Assembly (NCBI GenBank): GCA_948567375.1 | Contig: OX419755.1 | Span: 63,616,944-63,680,943, forward strand | DNA: 64,000 bases | Direction of reading: 5' to 3' | Source: Lunularia cruciata | Taxonomy: Eukaryota; Streptophyta; Marchantiopsida; Lunulariales; Lunulariaceae | In this document: positions 33,752 through 43,629 of the stretch, in pieces | Position numbering within the stretch: the stretch's first letter is position 1 | Layout of the letters: each line of letters begins with the position of its first letter | The notes under the pieces: generated by a model | What the model saw: the letters and a program-made list of their open reading frames with translations, nothing else | Databases searched by the model: none | What the model was told of the DNA's origin: nothing | Made by a program: the position numbers and the translations under genes

Positions 33752-34081
33752 ATGACACTTGATGTTTTGATAGGCTGCACTATCTTGAAAGTGCATGAGG
33801 TTTTGCCATCTGGAGTCCTTGTGTTGGAAGGACATGATGGTGTTTGGAAGGATCAAGTGCACAATTATGCGCCATGCCACCTCCCAATCATTGATGGTAC
33901 TATGGACCCAAGCTTGGCACTTGTATGTGCATGCTTGAGGTGTATGTTATGTGGCTCTTTTGGTGGAGTTGCTACTATGTTAGTGTGTGATAGTTGTTCA
34001 AGAGGATGGCATATGGCATGTATGACTCTTCTCCTCACGGTGGTTCCTTAGTGACAATGGTTATGTCCTAGACGTACTTGA
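33752..34081 (+). pseudogene. B1 C-terminal PHD finger
   Basis: After the integrase C-terminal barrel (VLPSGVLVLEGHDGVW, CHLPIIDGTMDPS) the same frame reads a C4HC3 PHD finger: Cys 33941, Cys 33950, eleven residues, CDSCSRGWH, AC, then LTVVP, two stops, QWLCPR and TGA at 34079. The last zinc ligand is Arg in B1 (CGT) and Tyr in B2 (TAT), both one step from a Cys codon TGT. PHD fingers read histone H3 tails; this one resembles plant H3-binding PHD fingers by its GWH and TVVP-QWLCP spacing. The frame ends there, so the PHD finger was the polyprotein C-terminus. Confidence 0.82.
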
Positions 34082-34241
34082 CTTATAGCTATTTCATTCT
34101 TTATATGGTATAGATTGCAGATATGCAACTAACCATAGCACCCGGCCTTTTGATCTTTTGCTCATCATAGGGTATATCATATAATTGAAGTAGATGGCTA
34201 TCTAGAATTAGAGGGATCTAACTGCCAGCTAGGGAGGCAAT

Positions 34242-34796
34242 TGTGGCACTTTAGAGTCTATCTATGACTTATGTGTGAGTTGTGCTTCTATAGTGTATGA
34301 TGTTGACATCAATGTATGTTATGTAGTAATGTATATATGCACAAAAACTGTCATGCAATTTGTAGTGTTGCATCTAGATTGCTTGGACATTGGAGTTGCA
34401 ATGATAGTAGTTAGAAGTATTTCAGCAGTTTCCATAGACTACTTTCCAAGAGTCAAATTTTGTGTTTAGGGTACTAATTCACGGTGTGGCCCACCGTCAC
34501 TTTGCACCGTTTGCACCATCAAGTGTGCCATCAATGGGACCATTAGGGTCTTAGACCTAGCTCAAGTCTAGGGGTATACTTTTGAAGTGCAACTCCCGAG
34601 AGCTCACTTCTTTGATGTTGAGCCTTTGAGTTCTTGGCTATGGTGGACAAAGGCCAATAAGCGTCACATGGATTCTCATAGCTAGAGTGGATGTGACTTG
34701 ACTATAATCAGTACCTAATTATTAGCAATTTATAAAGTGATAGATCAAGTATTGATCTGAGTTGAATTGATTCAAGAGTTGTAAACAATCTGATTA
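34242..34796 (+). repeat. B1 3' LTR (555 bp)
   Basis: Begins TGTGGCACTTTAG after the purine-rich AGGGAGGCAAT and ends CTGATTA. TATATAT near 34331 is a likely TATA box. The same length as the B2 3' LTR (42969-43523). It is followed with one intervening base by a second LTR start. Confidence 0.82.
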
Positions 34797-34797
34797 T

Positions 34798-35163
34798 TGT
34801 GGCACTTTAGAGTATATGTATGACTTATGTGTGAGTTGTGCTTCTATAGTGTATGATGTTGATAGCAATGTATGTTGAGTAGCAGTGTATATATGCACAA
34901 CAAACCGTTAGGGCTTGAGACCTAGCTCAAGTCCATGGGGTATAGTTTCAAGTGTAGCTCCAAAGACCTCACTTCTTTGATGTTGAGCCATTGAGTTCTT
35001 GGCTATGGTGGACAAAGACCAATGAGCATTACCTGGATTCTTTTAGCTAGAAAGTGTGTGGCTTGACTATAATTGGGGTCCAATTGTTAGCTGATTAGTG
35101 AGTGACAGATCAAGTACTGATCTGATTGAGTGTGATTCAAGTTGTGTAAACGAATTGATTACA
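34798..35163 (+). repeat. B2 5' LTR, internally deleted (366 bp)
   Basis: Starts TGTGGCACTTTAG and ends ATTACA, but after GCACAACA (34902) it skips about 190 bases of the normal LTR to ACCGTTAGGG. TATATAT at about 34888 is retained. Confidence 0.8.
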
Positions 35164-35986
35164 TCAAAGAAGTGAGGTCGAGGGAAATTGGGTGTAGGAA
35201 TTGAGATTGTTGATGGTATCTCCAAGACTCACTGATCATTGGTAGCTCAATCGGAGTTCAAGTTTTCCCTAGTGTGTAGAAGCTTGTTTGATTGATGCAG
35301 ATTTGGCAATAAGGTAGATGGTGTGTGGAAGCGTTGGCCAAATTGTGAGCAAAGAGAAGCTATTTTTGAGCAATGATTATGATTTTGAGCTAAAGAGATG
35401 CAAGCAAGACCAATCTGGTGTGAGTTGGGCTCAAAAAGTGAAATTGAAGGTATTGAATTTCACTTGTAGCTTTGGATTGGAGAGACAATTTGATTCTATT
35501 CTTGGTGATCTTGGTAGCTTAAGAAGTAGATAATTGATATTATGTCAAAAGCCAAATGATGGCAGAGTAAGTCTAGTGTTGATTTATGAGATGGAGTGTT
35601 TTTGTTTAGATTTCTTGTGATTGGACCTCTTCCATTCTTTGCTTCATGTTTGTGCACCATGTTTGTGAGGTGCATTGACTTTAAAGCATTGGTGCTCTAA
35701 CGTGCTCTATATAGTGAGCTTAGAATAATGACCAGTCAGAATACCTATATTTCTCTTTGGTGAGGTAAAAGGTGATGACCTTTAGATTATGAGAGTGCGT
35801 GTTGTGATGGCAAGTTATAGGTCACACTTTCTCCTAGTGTAGTTGTCATAGTTAGAGCTACGTTAGTTGGTGATATTTAGTTGGTGGTGCTTGCAATTGG
35901 AGGTGTTGGCACTTGGTGGTGATTTTTGGTGGGGTACTTGCGGTGGTTCTAGTTGCAAGTTGCAGTTCTTGGTTACTTTATCACAG
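35164..35986 (+). other. B2 leader, noncoding
   Basis: Shorter than in B1 because of a deletion near 35450. Holds the uninterrupted A1 target sequence GTTGATGGTATCTCC (about 35208-35222). No recognisable coding frame. Confidence 0.65.
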
Positions 35987-37260
35987 CAAAATTCTTTGGG
36001 GATTTTGGAGGAGATAGCACTACATTATGCAATGGGTTTACTTGAAGTGGTGCTTGATATCAGCTTGTATCTTCAATCCCAATGAGAGAAGAGATTGACT
36101 CTAAGTCAAAGTTTGACACAAGAGCTGATTCAGTTGAGAGTGTACTTGGTGTGTCTGCACCGTTGTTGTGAGACATGGACAAGATTTATGGGGCCTCCAA
36201 AGATCCTAGACGTTACTCTGGTACAATGGGTACCTTTGAGTTGGATGATTTCATCCATGAGTTTGATAGTTGGTGTGATCTATAGCAGATGAAAAACCCA
36301 ACTTTGTTCATACCCTTCATGGCATAGAAGGGGTTATTTTAGCATTTGGAGGGTCTGCCAATGGACAACTACCACGAATTCAAGAGAGCTCACTTGGAGG
36401 AGATTGAGCTATGTAGATAGTATTGGTCTCCAAACTTTATCTCCATTACTTCAAGCTCAATTTCTTGGGGTAGATTGGCAATACCCACAAAACCTCTAGC
36501 TCTGGTAGCATTGGTATATATCTTGGAGATGGTGCTACTATGAGTGGAGGTACTAAAATATGAGTAATAGTAGTATCAGGGTTTAACCCCATGGTGGAGT
36601 TCTTCCATTGTTTGAGGCAGAACTACCAAGGAGTGCAGATTGACAAGTTGAGGAGCTTGCAAAAGTTCCAATAGAAGGCTAGAGAAAGCCTACCCAAGGC
36701 ATACACTAGCATGCGGTGGCTGATCAGTTTTACTCAAGGAGTTGTTGAGGCCCAAGCAATCCAATTTTGGTATGGGATATTGGACAAGGAGTTGCAACAT
36801 AGAGTCCATGATGCTATGTTGTCATAGGCTACTTCACCTACTTTGGCAGTGGTCTTTGGTTTGGTTGAGCATATTGAGCTCAACATGGTGGATGAGAGAG
36901 TGGTGACATGTGGATTTGGTAGAGAGACCTCATCCACAATTGTTACTTCTTCCAAATTTTAGCAGAGTGCACCCTCCCTCCCTGTTTTGGTTTTTGAGGA
37001 CAAGGTGGATAGCCTAGATCTTATGGAGTGAGTAGAGGGCCTAGTGTGGCCAGACCCTTACCTTCATTTTTGGGTCAGCAGTTGCCAATGAGTGGTGGTG
37101 TTGCTTGTTGCACTTGTGGTGGACCTCATCACAAGAGAGAGTGCACTTAGGGAAATGGACCTAACATCTTGGTGCATCATAGCAATCATAGAGACAATGT
37201 GAGCATTGCCACAAATTTGGTCACAATAGTGATCAATGCTTTGATCTACACTTGGAGTGA
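35987..37260 (+). pseudogene. B2 gag and nucleocapsid
   Basis: Aligns to B0 and B1 gag (LDDFIHEFDSWCDL, LEGLPMDNYHEFK, EIELC, NYQGVQIDKL, AIQFWYGI), with a zinc knuckle CCTCGGPHHKREC-like block near 37110-37150. The initiator ATG is lost and many stops are present. Confidence 0.75.
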
Positions 37261-38400
37261 TAGAGCTACTATGGTAGGTGGTAGAAGAGCTCTAGGTCAT
37301 GGAGGATGAGGTGGTAGAGGTGATGGTACAGGATCCACACCTAGTAGGGTGCAATACCTGCCCTTACTTTTGATATAGCCATGGCTACTTGGATTGATCA
37401 GTTGGAGCAAAGATTGGATAGCATAGCCATAGCTTAGAGGAGATCAGATTTGGGTGTTGAAGTTTCCACCTCATATGTTGGTGATAGAGATGTCTTGGAT
37501 TTCATGTGTAGAGCAGCACAAGTAGATGCATCTACCGCAATGACTAGGAATGCAATACGTGCTTTAGAGCCTAGCAAGGCATTAGTGGAGTTGGACCCAC
37601 AGAGAGAAGAGGTTGGTAGATAGATCAGACTCTCCTTGTCTTTTACACTCTCTAAGATGCTACATATGACATCCATACCTCCTAGATGTCCTAATGCAGG
37701 TGTGGTAGGTGGTGATGGAGTGCCTGATGGACTACCTACTAGTAAGCCACCTTTTATTACATATATTGAGTCTAGCACAATGTTGGAGGCGGCTCAATTG
37801 ATTATGCACTTCCCATTATTCTCAGCCAATGACATGTGTACATTGGGAGTTGACTTAGCCCCAATGTTTTGGTTGGTTGCCACACTTTGTGAGAGTAGAA
37901 TTGATATGGTCACTACTACTAGAGTAAAGGTGGTTGATAGTGGAGCTAACTTGGTTGATGAGCATGGGATCTACTCAACAACCAATGGTTTATGGCAAGC
38001 AAAAATGGCTAGATTAGAGGAGTTACCAACTAGACCGGCCTTTGAGTAAGCGTAGTTTACACCTAGGGTTGTCCTATTAGATAACCAAAGCGGGATTTTT
38101 GTTTGGTGGGACCTTCAAGGAAGGTCTATACACCATAGAAGGTCTTATTAGACTCTGGTGCACAACCTTTTATGTTAGGGAAGGCTATAGTTGTCGGTTT
38201 GGAGTTATGGAAGATCTATGTGAAGAGGTGTCCATTTCAGATCTAGACATCTCTAGGTGGTGGTTCTACATAGTACATCACATGTGGAGAGCTTGTTGTT
38301 CAAATTCAGCCTGGTCATTTGACTAATAGCTCAAGCCATTACAATCATAGTTGAATCATATGATGTGTTAATTGGGGGAGTAGTGTTATACCCCATGGGT
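37261..38400 (+). pseudogene. B2 linker and aspartic protease
   Basis: Conserved linker blocks (ALVELDPQREEVGR near 37585, MLEAAQLIMHFPLFSAN near 37780-37830), then protease with LLDSGAQPFMLGKA at 38143-38185 and YDVLIGGVVLYPMGF-like end near 38358-38402. The D-S-G triad is intact here, unlike B1. Confidence 0.75.
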
Positions 38401-38852
38401 TTTAATATTGACTATTGGGAGGAGACAACCTCCTATAGAATAGGTTGGCAATTAGGTGAGTGACAAGTATGTTGCCTACTAGTACACTTTAGTAGTGATA
38501 ATCTTGGCTCACTACATTTGGGACCATAGCGGTATCAATTTTAGCTTTCCGTGGTGTTGTTACTTGGCCTGGTGATTTATTGGAGGAGAATATCCATGTC
38601 GAAGATACTCAAGTACCAAAGGAGATCACTCGGATTTGGAGTACAAGTTGGATTGTTCCATCCACCTTGGATGTTCCTTTGTGGAGTTCAGCGGAGTTAT
38701 TGTAGCACTATGCAGATTAGTTGGTGCAACAAGCTTGGAGTGGAGCCATTGTACCACTAGGAGACCAATTTGAAGATGAGCCTCCTAAGTTGATTACCTT
38801 GACACCTTTGGATACCACACTTATTGCTTGGTAGTATCCAATAGAGGGAGTA

Positions 38853-39890
38853 TGTCTATTAGAGTTGTTCAATGGGATTAGCACTTGACTAACTACGATA
38901 CTACAGACGGGTATACAAGTATAGAGATACTTGTATGTAGAGAGAGATGAGACTATTGCATCATGTGGCACACTTGGCCTATTGGTATCTTGAGTTATTA
39001 CCAATGTCAATAGTCAAGGGTTACCAAAAAGCCCTACCAACAAACGTTTCCTTGTTGGGTGCATGATCTAGAGAGACATGGGCCTATTCATTTGGTGATT
39101 TATAGATGGCCATGTTAGGTACATACATGTGTTGGCCAAGGTTTGGGTCTTTAGGATCCCCATTCTAGTGTGTTTTGGGAGATATTATGGATACTACAAC
39201 ATCTTCAAGTTCATCAGTCTGTTTCTCCAACTTACCTTTTGGAGAACTTCCCTTTGATGGGTGAGTCTTGCACTCAAGTGGTGGCAAGTACACATCAGGT
39301 CTATTCTTGGATGGGACCTACCATGTTGTTAGATGTAGCTAGAGTGGGATCACGGGCTCATCATCTTTGTCTTTGGTGGATGAACCTCTTACCTAGAGAG
39401 GTTTTACAATGCTCTTATGATGGGATTCAACAACTAGACCACATCATTGTTGATGACATCTTGGATGTTGAGCATTAGTTTCAGATGGTGGTAGTGGCTA
39501 ATAGGTCACATATGGCAATGGTGAACCTAGATGGATAGCACAGAGCCGCTTTTCCCACACTTATGAGTTTCCTAGGCTCCCATGCTTTTTGAGGAGGTCT
39601 TGGACTTGTTTGGTACTCATAGTTATAGCAATTGGTGGAGCTCAACGCTGATGAGAGAGAGTGGGTGATGGGTTTTTGCACCAGTATTACCAATGTTCCA
39701 GTAGTGTCAAAGGCATCCAAGAGTCAAGTGTTAGATCAAGTTATGGACCTAAATTGTTTGACTTGGATTGTGAGCCTTTGCTTGGTAGAGCAGCGTAGGA
39801 TGCACTTGATAGGTATCACCACTCAAACACTTATAAGCTTTGTGCCTATTGAGATGATTTAGGCACATGTTGGGGGTGATAGACCAAGTA
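38853..39890 (+). pseudogene. B2 DNMT3-like methyltransferase domain
   Basis: Second copy of the methyltransferase. Motif I: LLELFNGIST (38856-38885). RYLYVERDE is followed by a deletion of about 12 bases. Motif IV: RWPC near 39100, followed by TAG at the place B1 has TAA. An open stretch 39170-39478 carries motif VI YLLENF (Glu 39241) and motif VIII ARVGSRAHHLCLWWMNLLP (39338-39394). Motifs IX-X: DEREWVMGF and QVMDLNCLTWIVS (39650-39775). Frameshifts lie near 38960 and 39060. Conservation of motif order in both copies shows that the domain belonged to the element rather than being captured once by accident. Confidence 0.82.
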
Positions 39891-40400
39891 GATAGTGTAT
39901 ACTTGGGACACATCCAATGGCTACTAGGGAGAATGGTCTACTTGGAGTCCATCCAGGTGAGCATGGTCTACTTGGATTACACTCTTGGTCTACTTGAGAT
40001 GTAGCTAGAGGACATATGGAGCTTGCAGCCAGAGTGGAGGGAGTTTTTCACACTGAGGTTGGGACCTCTAATGGTTAGAGAAATGACACTATTGCTCCCA
40101 AGGGCCCAATGTAGCAGCCAATTAGTGCATCTTCTACTCCTCTGATAGTTACAAAGGATACTTGGGAGGAGCCAAATCTTGGACCCAGGCTTATAGGAGG
40201 AGAAAGACAGAGAGTTTGGAGGTTCTTGGGGAGCTACACAAGTTTTTTTTGCCTTTAGTATGAAGGATTATGGTGCTCTAAAAGGAATTGGTATTTGGAT
40301 TGAGCTAACTAGCAATACACTAATTTTCTGACATCCCTATCAATATAGTGACCTGGAAAGAGCATTGATTCAGAGCTAGGGTAGTGACCTTTTTAAGATT
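39891..40400 (+). pseudogene. B2 spacer between methyltransferase and RT
   Basis: Counterpart of B1 29986-30560, including the GLLGVHPGEHGLLGLHSW repeat. No known domain. Confidence 0.5.
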
Positions 40401-41481
40401 GGTTTGGTGGAGATTTTACATGGAGAGTATGCATTAGCTAAAGTGATGTCAACCAAGAAGGATATGTATAGCAACTATACAAATAGGCGGATGTGTAGAA
40501 ATTACCATCTTATCAACCAACATACTAGGGCTGATCAATATGCTATGCCTATATGGGTGGAAATCTTTGATGCGATTAGGCATACAAAGGTCTTTAGTAC
40601 TTTGGATCTTTGAGTAAGATATCATCAATTGCCAATTAGGGAGGGAGATAAGTCCAAGATAACATTTTAGGCTATTGATCCTCATGGCAAGGATGTATTA
40701 TATCAATGGAGGTTCTTACTATTTGGGTTAAAGAATGCTCTTGCTGAGTTCTAGAGGGTCATGGATAGGATCCTAGGTGGATTGGATTTTTCTTGGTGCT
40801 ATATTGATGACATTTTGGTCTATAGCACTATAGTGGAGGAGCATGAGAGAAAGTTGTTGGAGGTGTTTGAAAGGTTGAGATCTCATGGACTCAAATTACA
40901 TCTTGGGAAGTGTAGATTCTTCCATGAGTAGGTTGAGTATTTGGGTCACACTATCTACCCTAGAGGATTTGGTGTTCAGCAGACCAAGGTGGAGGCTATT
41001 TCATGTACTCCTTGACCTACAGATGTGAGAAAATTGCATGCATTCCTTAGGTTGAAAAACTTCTATCACCACTCTATTAGAGGATTTAACACCATTGCCA
41101 AGACTTTGATGAAGTTGACCAAGCTTACACAAAAGTAGTGTTGGGAAGATGAGTAGGAGAGAGATTTTGTAGAGCTCAAGGAGAGGTTGATATTTGCGCT
41201 TATTTTGAGGAGATCGATTAGAGGACTAATATTTCAAGTTCACATTGATTGGAGTATGTTGGAGCTTGGAGTAGTGCTCACCCAACATGATGATGAGGGG
41301 AAGAAGTTTGTGATGGCTTATGCTAGTTGCTCCAACAATTCAATAGAGGCAAAGTATAGTTCATATGAGAGAGAGTGCTTGGCAGCAGTATGGGTAGTAG
41401 CACATTTTTTATGTTACCTATCTGGTAATCTCTTTACTCTTACCATTGATCATTAGCCATTGAAGTGGTTGATGGAGTCCA
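40400..41481 (+). pseudogene. B2 reverse transcriptase and RNase H
   Basis: RT retains YIDDILVYS (about 40800-40826), FGLKNALAEF, LKLHLGKCRFFHE and HTIYPRGFGVQ. RNase H has HIDWSMLELGVVLTQHDDEGK and NNSIEAKYSSYERECLAAVW, then TIDH, stop, PLKWLMES. It stops at 41481, where the family C fragment begins. Confidence 0.85.
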
Positions 41482-41680
41482 ACAAGGGGGTGAGAAGGTA
41501 TTCATCATCCTTTCATTTGCAACTATCTCTCATAGTTCTCTAGTGAGCAATGTCTTGAGTCTTGGAGTGTTAGCCTTGGAGGAGTATGATGGAGCTGGGG
41601 TTCTTTGCCTTCTTAGTACATGGTGCACTACCATAATATCCATTATAGGTTCATCTTGAGTGTGAGATAGGCCGGCTCAC
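41482..41680 (+). repeat. family C LTR fragment in B2
   Basis: Matches the last 200 bases of the family C LTR (GGTGAGAAGGTATTCATC ... GCCGGCTCAC). The left join to RNase H falls in a shared ACAAG. The right join resumes integrase at AAAGCATCATTT, so about 800 bases of B2 (RNase H end to integrase start) are missing. Confidence 0.8.
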
Positions 41681-42640
41681 AAAGCATCATTTAATGCTCC
41701 TATGCCATAGTTACACCCATTACCTATCATGAAGTTGGGTTATCATTGGAGTTTGGACTTTACTAGACCTTTATCATTGACTAAGGGACATCATTGATAC
41801 ATTTTGGTGATGGTGGAGCACTTCTCCAAGTAGATTGAGTTGGTGGATTGAGTTGGTGGCACTTCTTGACAAGTCCAGTGAAGGGACAGCTTACTCGTTC
41901 CTAGATTGGGTTCTCAATCATTTTGGTGCACCAACTAAGTTTTTGACTGATTAGAGTATAGAGTTCTTGGGGGAGTTTCAGGTCTTGTGTGACAAGGCTT
42001 TGAGTGATCATTGTACTACCTTCCGAGATCACCCTGAGGCAAATGGCTTAGCAAAGAGAGTGGTTTAGATAGTGAAGAGAGGACCTCAAAAGTATAGTTT
42101 TCATAGAGGCTACTTGGGAGATTGGGATATCCAATTACCTTGGTTGGCCATGGGCTATTGGTTCAATCGGCAAGCCTCCTTAGCATCCTTACCTTTTACT
42201 CTATGGACACGATCTAGATTTACCTACAGCTATTCACCAAGAAGCTACTATAGTTTTGGACTTGGATGATCTATATCTATGGATGAGCGTATGTTCTCAA
42301 CGTGTAGAGATCTTTTAGAGAGTGATCTTGATGGACTTTGAGAACTTGGCAATTGTTCAACATATGGATACCTTACACTATGTTACTATTCAAGGAGGAG
42401 GCTATAGACCCTTGACCTATAGACTTCATCTAGGTGACTATGTATATTTACAATAGATAGCACCGACAACACATGATGTTTCTACATGCTGGACTATCTT
42501 GAGAGTGCATAAGGTTTTTCCATCTAGAGTCCTTGTGTTAGAAGGAGGTGACGGTGTTGTTTGGAAGGATCATGTGTGCAATTGTGTGCCATGCCACTTC
42601 CCAAACATTAATGGTATGATAGATCTATGCTTGGCAATTG
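41681..42640 (+). pseudogene. B2 integrase
   Basis: Matches the B1 integrase core (SLDFTRPL, ILVMVEHFSK, LGDWDIQLPWLAMGYWFNRQ) and C-terminal part, with frequent frameshifts and stops. The HHCC N-terminus is deleted. Confidence 0.75.
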
Positions 42641-42657
42641 TACGTGTAGGCTTGTAG

Positions 42658-42799
42658 TGTATGTTATGCGGCTCTTCTGGTGGAGCTGCTACTATGTTAG
42701 TGTGTGATAGTTGTTTTGAGAGGATGGCATATGGCATGTATGACTACTCCCCTCATGGTGGTTCCTCAAGTGTAGTGGTTATGTCTTAGATATACTTGA
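42658..42799 (+). pseudogene. B2 C-terminal PHD finger
   Basis: CMLCGSSGGAATMLVCDSC (42658-42714) is intact. A one-base insertion then shifts the frame through the WH-x2-C part, and the end reads C-L-R-Y-T-stop. It occupies exactly the same place as in B1, after the integrase and before the 3' LTR. Confidence 0.8.
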
Positions 42800-42968
42800 C
42801 TTATAGTTAGTTCATCCTTCATATGGTAGAGATTGTAGACAAGCAACTAATGATGGGGCTCAATAGCACCCGGCCTCTTGATCTTTTGCCCACCATAAGT
42901 ATACCTTACACTTGGAGTAGATGGCTTTTTGGAGTTAGAGGGACCTAACCACCAACTAGGAGGGCAAT

Positions 42969-43523
42969 TGTGATACTTTAGAGTCCATATATGACTTATG
43001 TGTGAGTTGTGCTTCTATAGTGTGTGATGTTGACAACAATGTATGTTGTGTAGCGATGTATATATGCACAATAGTTGTCATGCCATTTGTAGCATTGCAC
43101 CTAGATTGCTTGGACTCTAAAGTAGTAGTATTGATAGTGATGAGTATTTTAGTAGTTACTCATATACTACTTGTTGACGGATAGATTTTGTGTTTGGGGT
43201 ATTGACTACACGGTAGGGCCCATCATCACTTGTACCATTTGGACCGTCGGGTGTGCCATCAATGAGACCATTAGGGTTTGAGACCTAACTCGAGTCCATG
43301 GAGTATAGTTTTGAACTGTAGATTCAGAGAGTTCACTTCTCTGGTTGAGCCTTCTAGTTCCAGGCTATGATGGACAAAGGCCAATGAGTGTCACTTGGAT
43401 TCTTTTAGCTAGATTGGGTGTGGCTTGATTGTAATTGGTGCCTAGTTGTTTGCAAATTACTGAGTGACAAATCAAGTACTTATTTGATTGAGGGTGATTT
43501 GAGTTGTGTAAACAAACTGATTA
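42969..43523 (+). repeat. B2 3' LTR (555 bp)
   Basis: TGTGATACTTTAG to CTGATTA, after the purine-rich AGGAGGGCAAT. TATATAT near 43060. It is followed with one base between by another LTR start at 43525. Confidence 0.82.
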
Positions 43524-43524
43524 T

Positions 43525-43629
43525 TGTGGTATTTTAGAGTCCATGTATGACTTATGTGTGAGTTTTTTTTCTATAGTGTGTGATTTTGATAGCAATGTAT
43601 GTTTTGTAGCAATGTATATATGCACAATA
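43525..43629 (+). repeat. third B LTR start, cut at the U3 end
   Basis: About 105 bases TGTGGTATTTTAG ... TATATATGCACAATA, the promoter-bearing first part of a B LTR. It stops at the point where the 5' B LTRs at 9677 and 24292 begin. The next base is A-family gag. Confidence 0.75.

Larger units (their letters stand above)
24292..34796 (+). mobile_element. B1: family B retrotransposon with DNMT3-like and PHD domains
   Basis: 5' LTR 24292-24912 (lacking its first 100 or so bases, with an internal duplication), leader to 26245, polyprotein from ATG 26246 to stop 34079-34081, and 3' LTR 34242-34796. Domain order: gag, two zinc knuckles, protease, DNMT3-like methyltransferase, RT, RNase H, integrase, PHD finger. 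Numerous stops and some frameshifts make it inactive. A solo family C LTR (32553-33239) splits the integrase. B2 lies immediately downstream head to tail, so domain order can be confirmed in two copies. Confidence 0.88.
34798..43523 (+). mobile_element. B2: second family B element, head to tail with B1
   Basis: 5' LTR 34798-35163 (internally deleted), leader, gag from about 35987, knuckles, protease (DSG 38151-38159), DNMT3-like region 38853-39890, RT 40400-41010, RNase H to 41481, a family C LTR scrap 41482-41680 replacing the RNase H-integrase junction, integrase to about 42600, PHD finger 42658-42799, and 3' LTR 42969-43523. The gag ATG of other copies reads AAA here. More decayed in gag and integrase than B1, but with intact catalytic residues in protease and RT. 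Confidence 0.87.

Noticed and set aside
33752..34081. A host PHD-finger gene fragment beside the element
   Set aside because: The finger is in frame with the integrase C-terminus, ends just before the 3' LTR, and recurs identically placed in B2.
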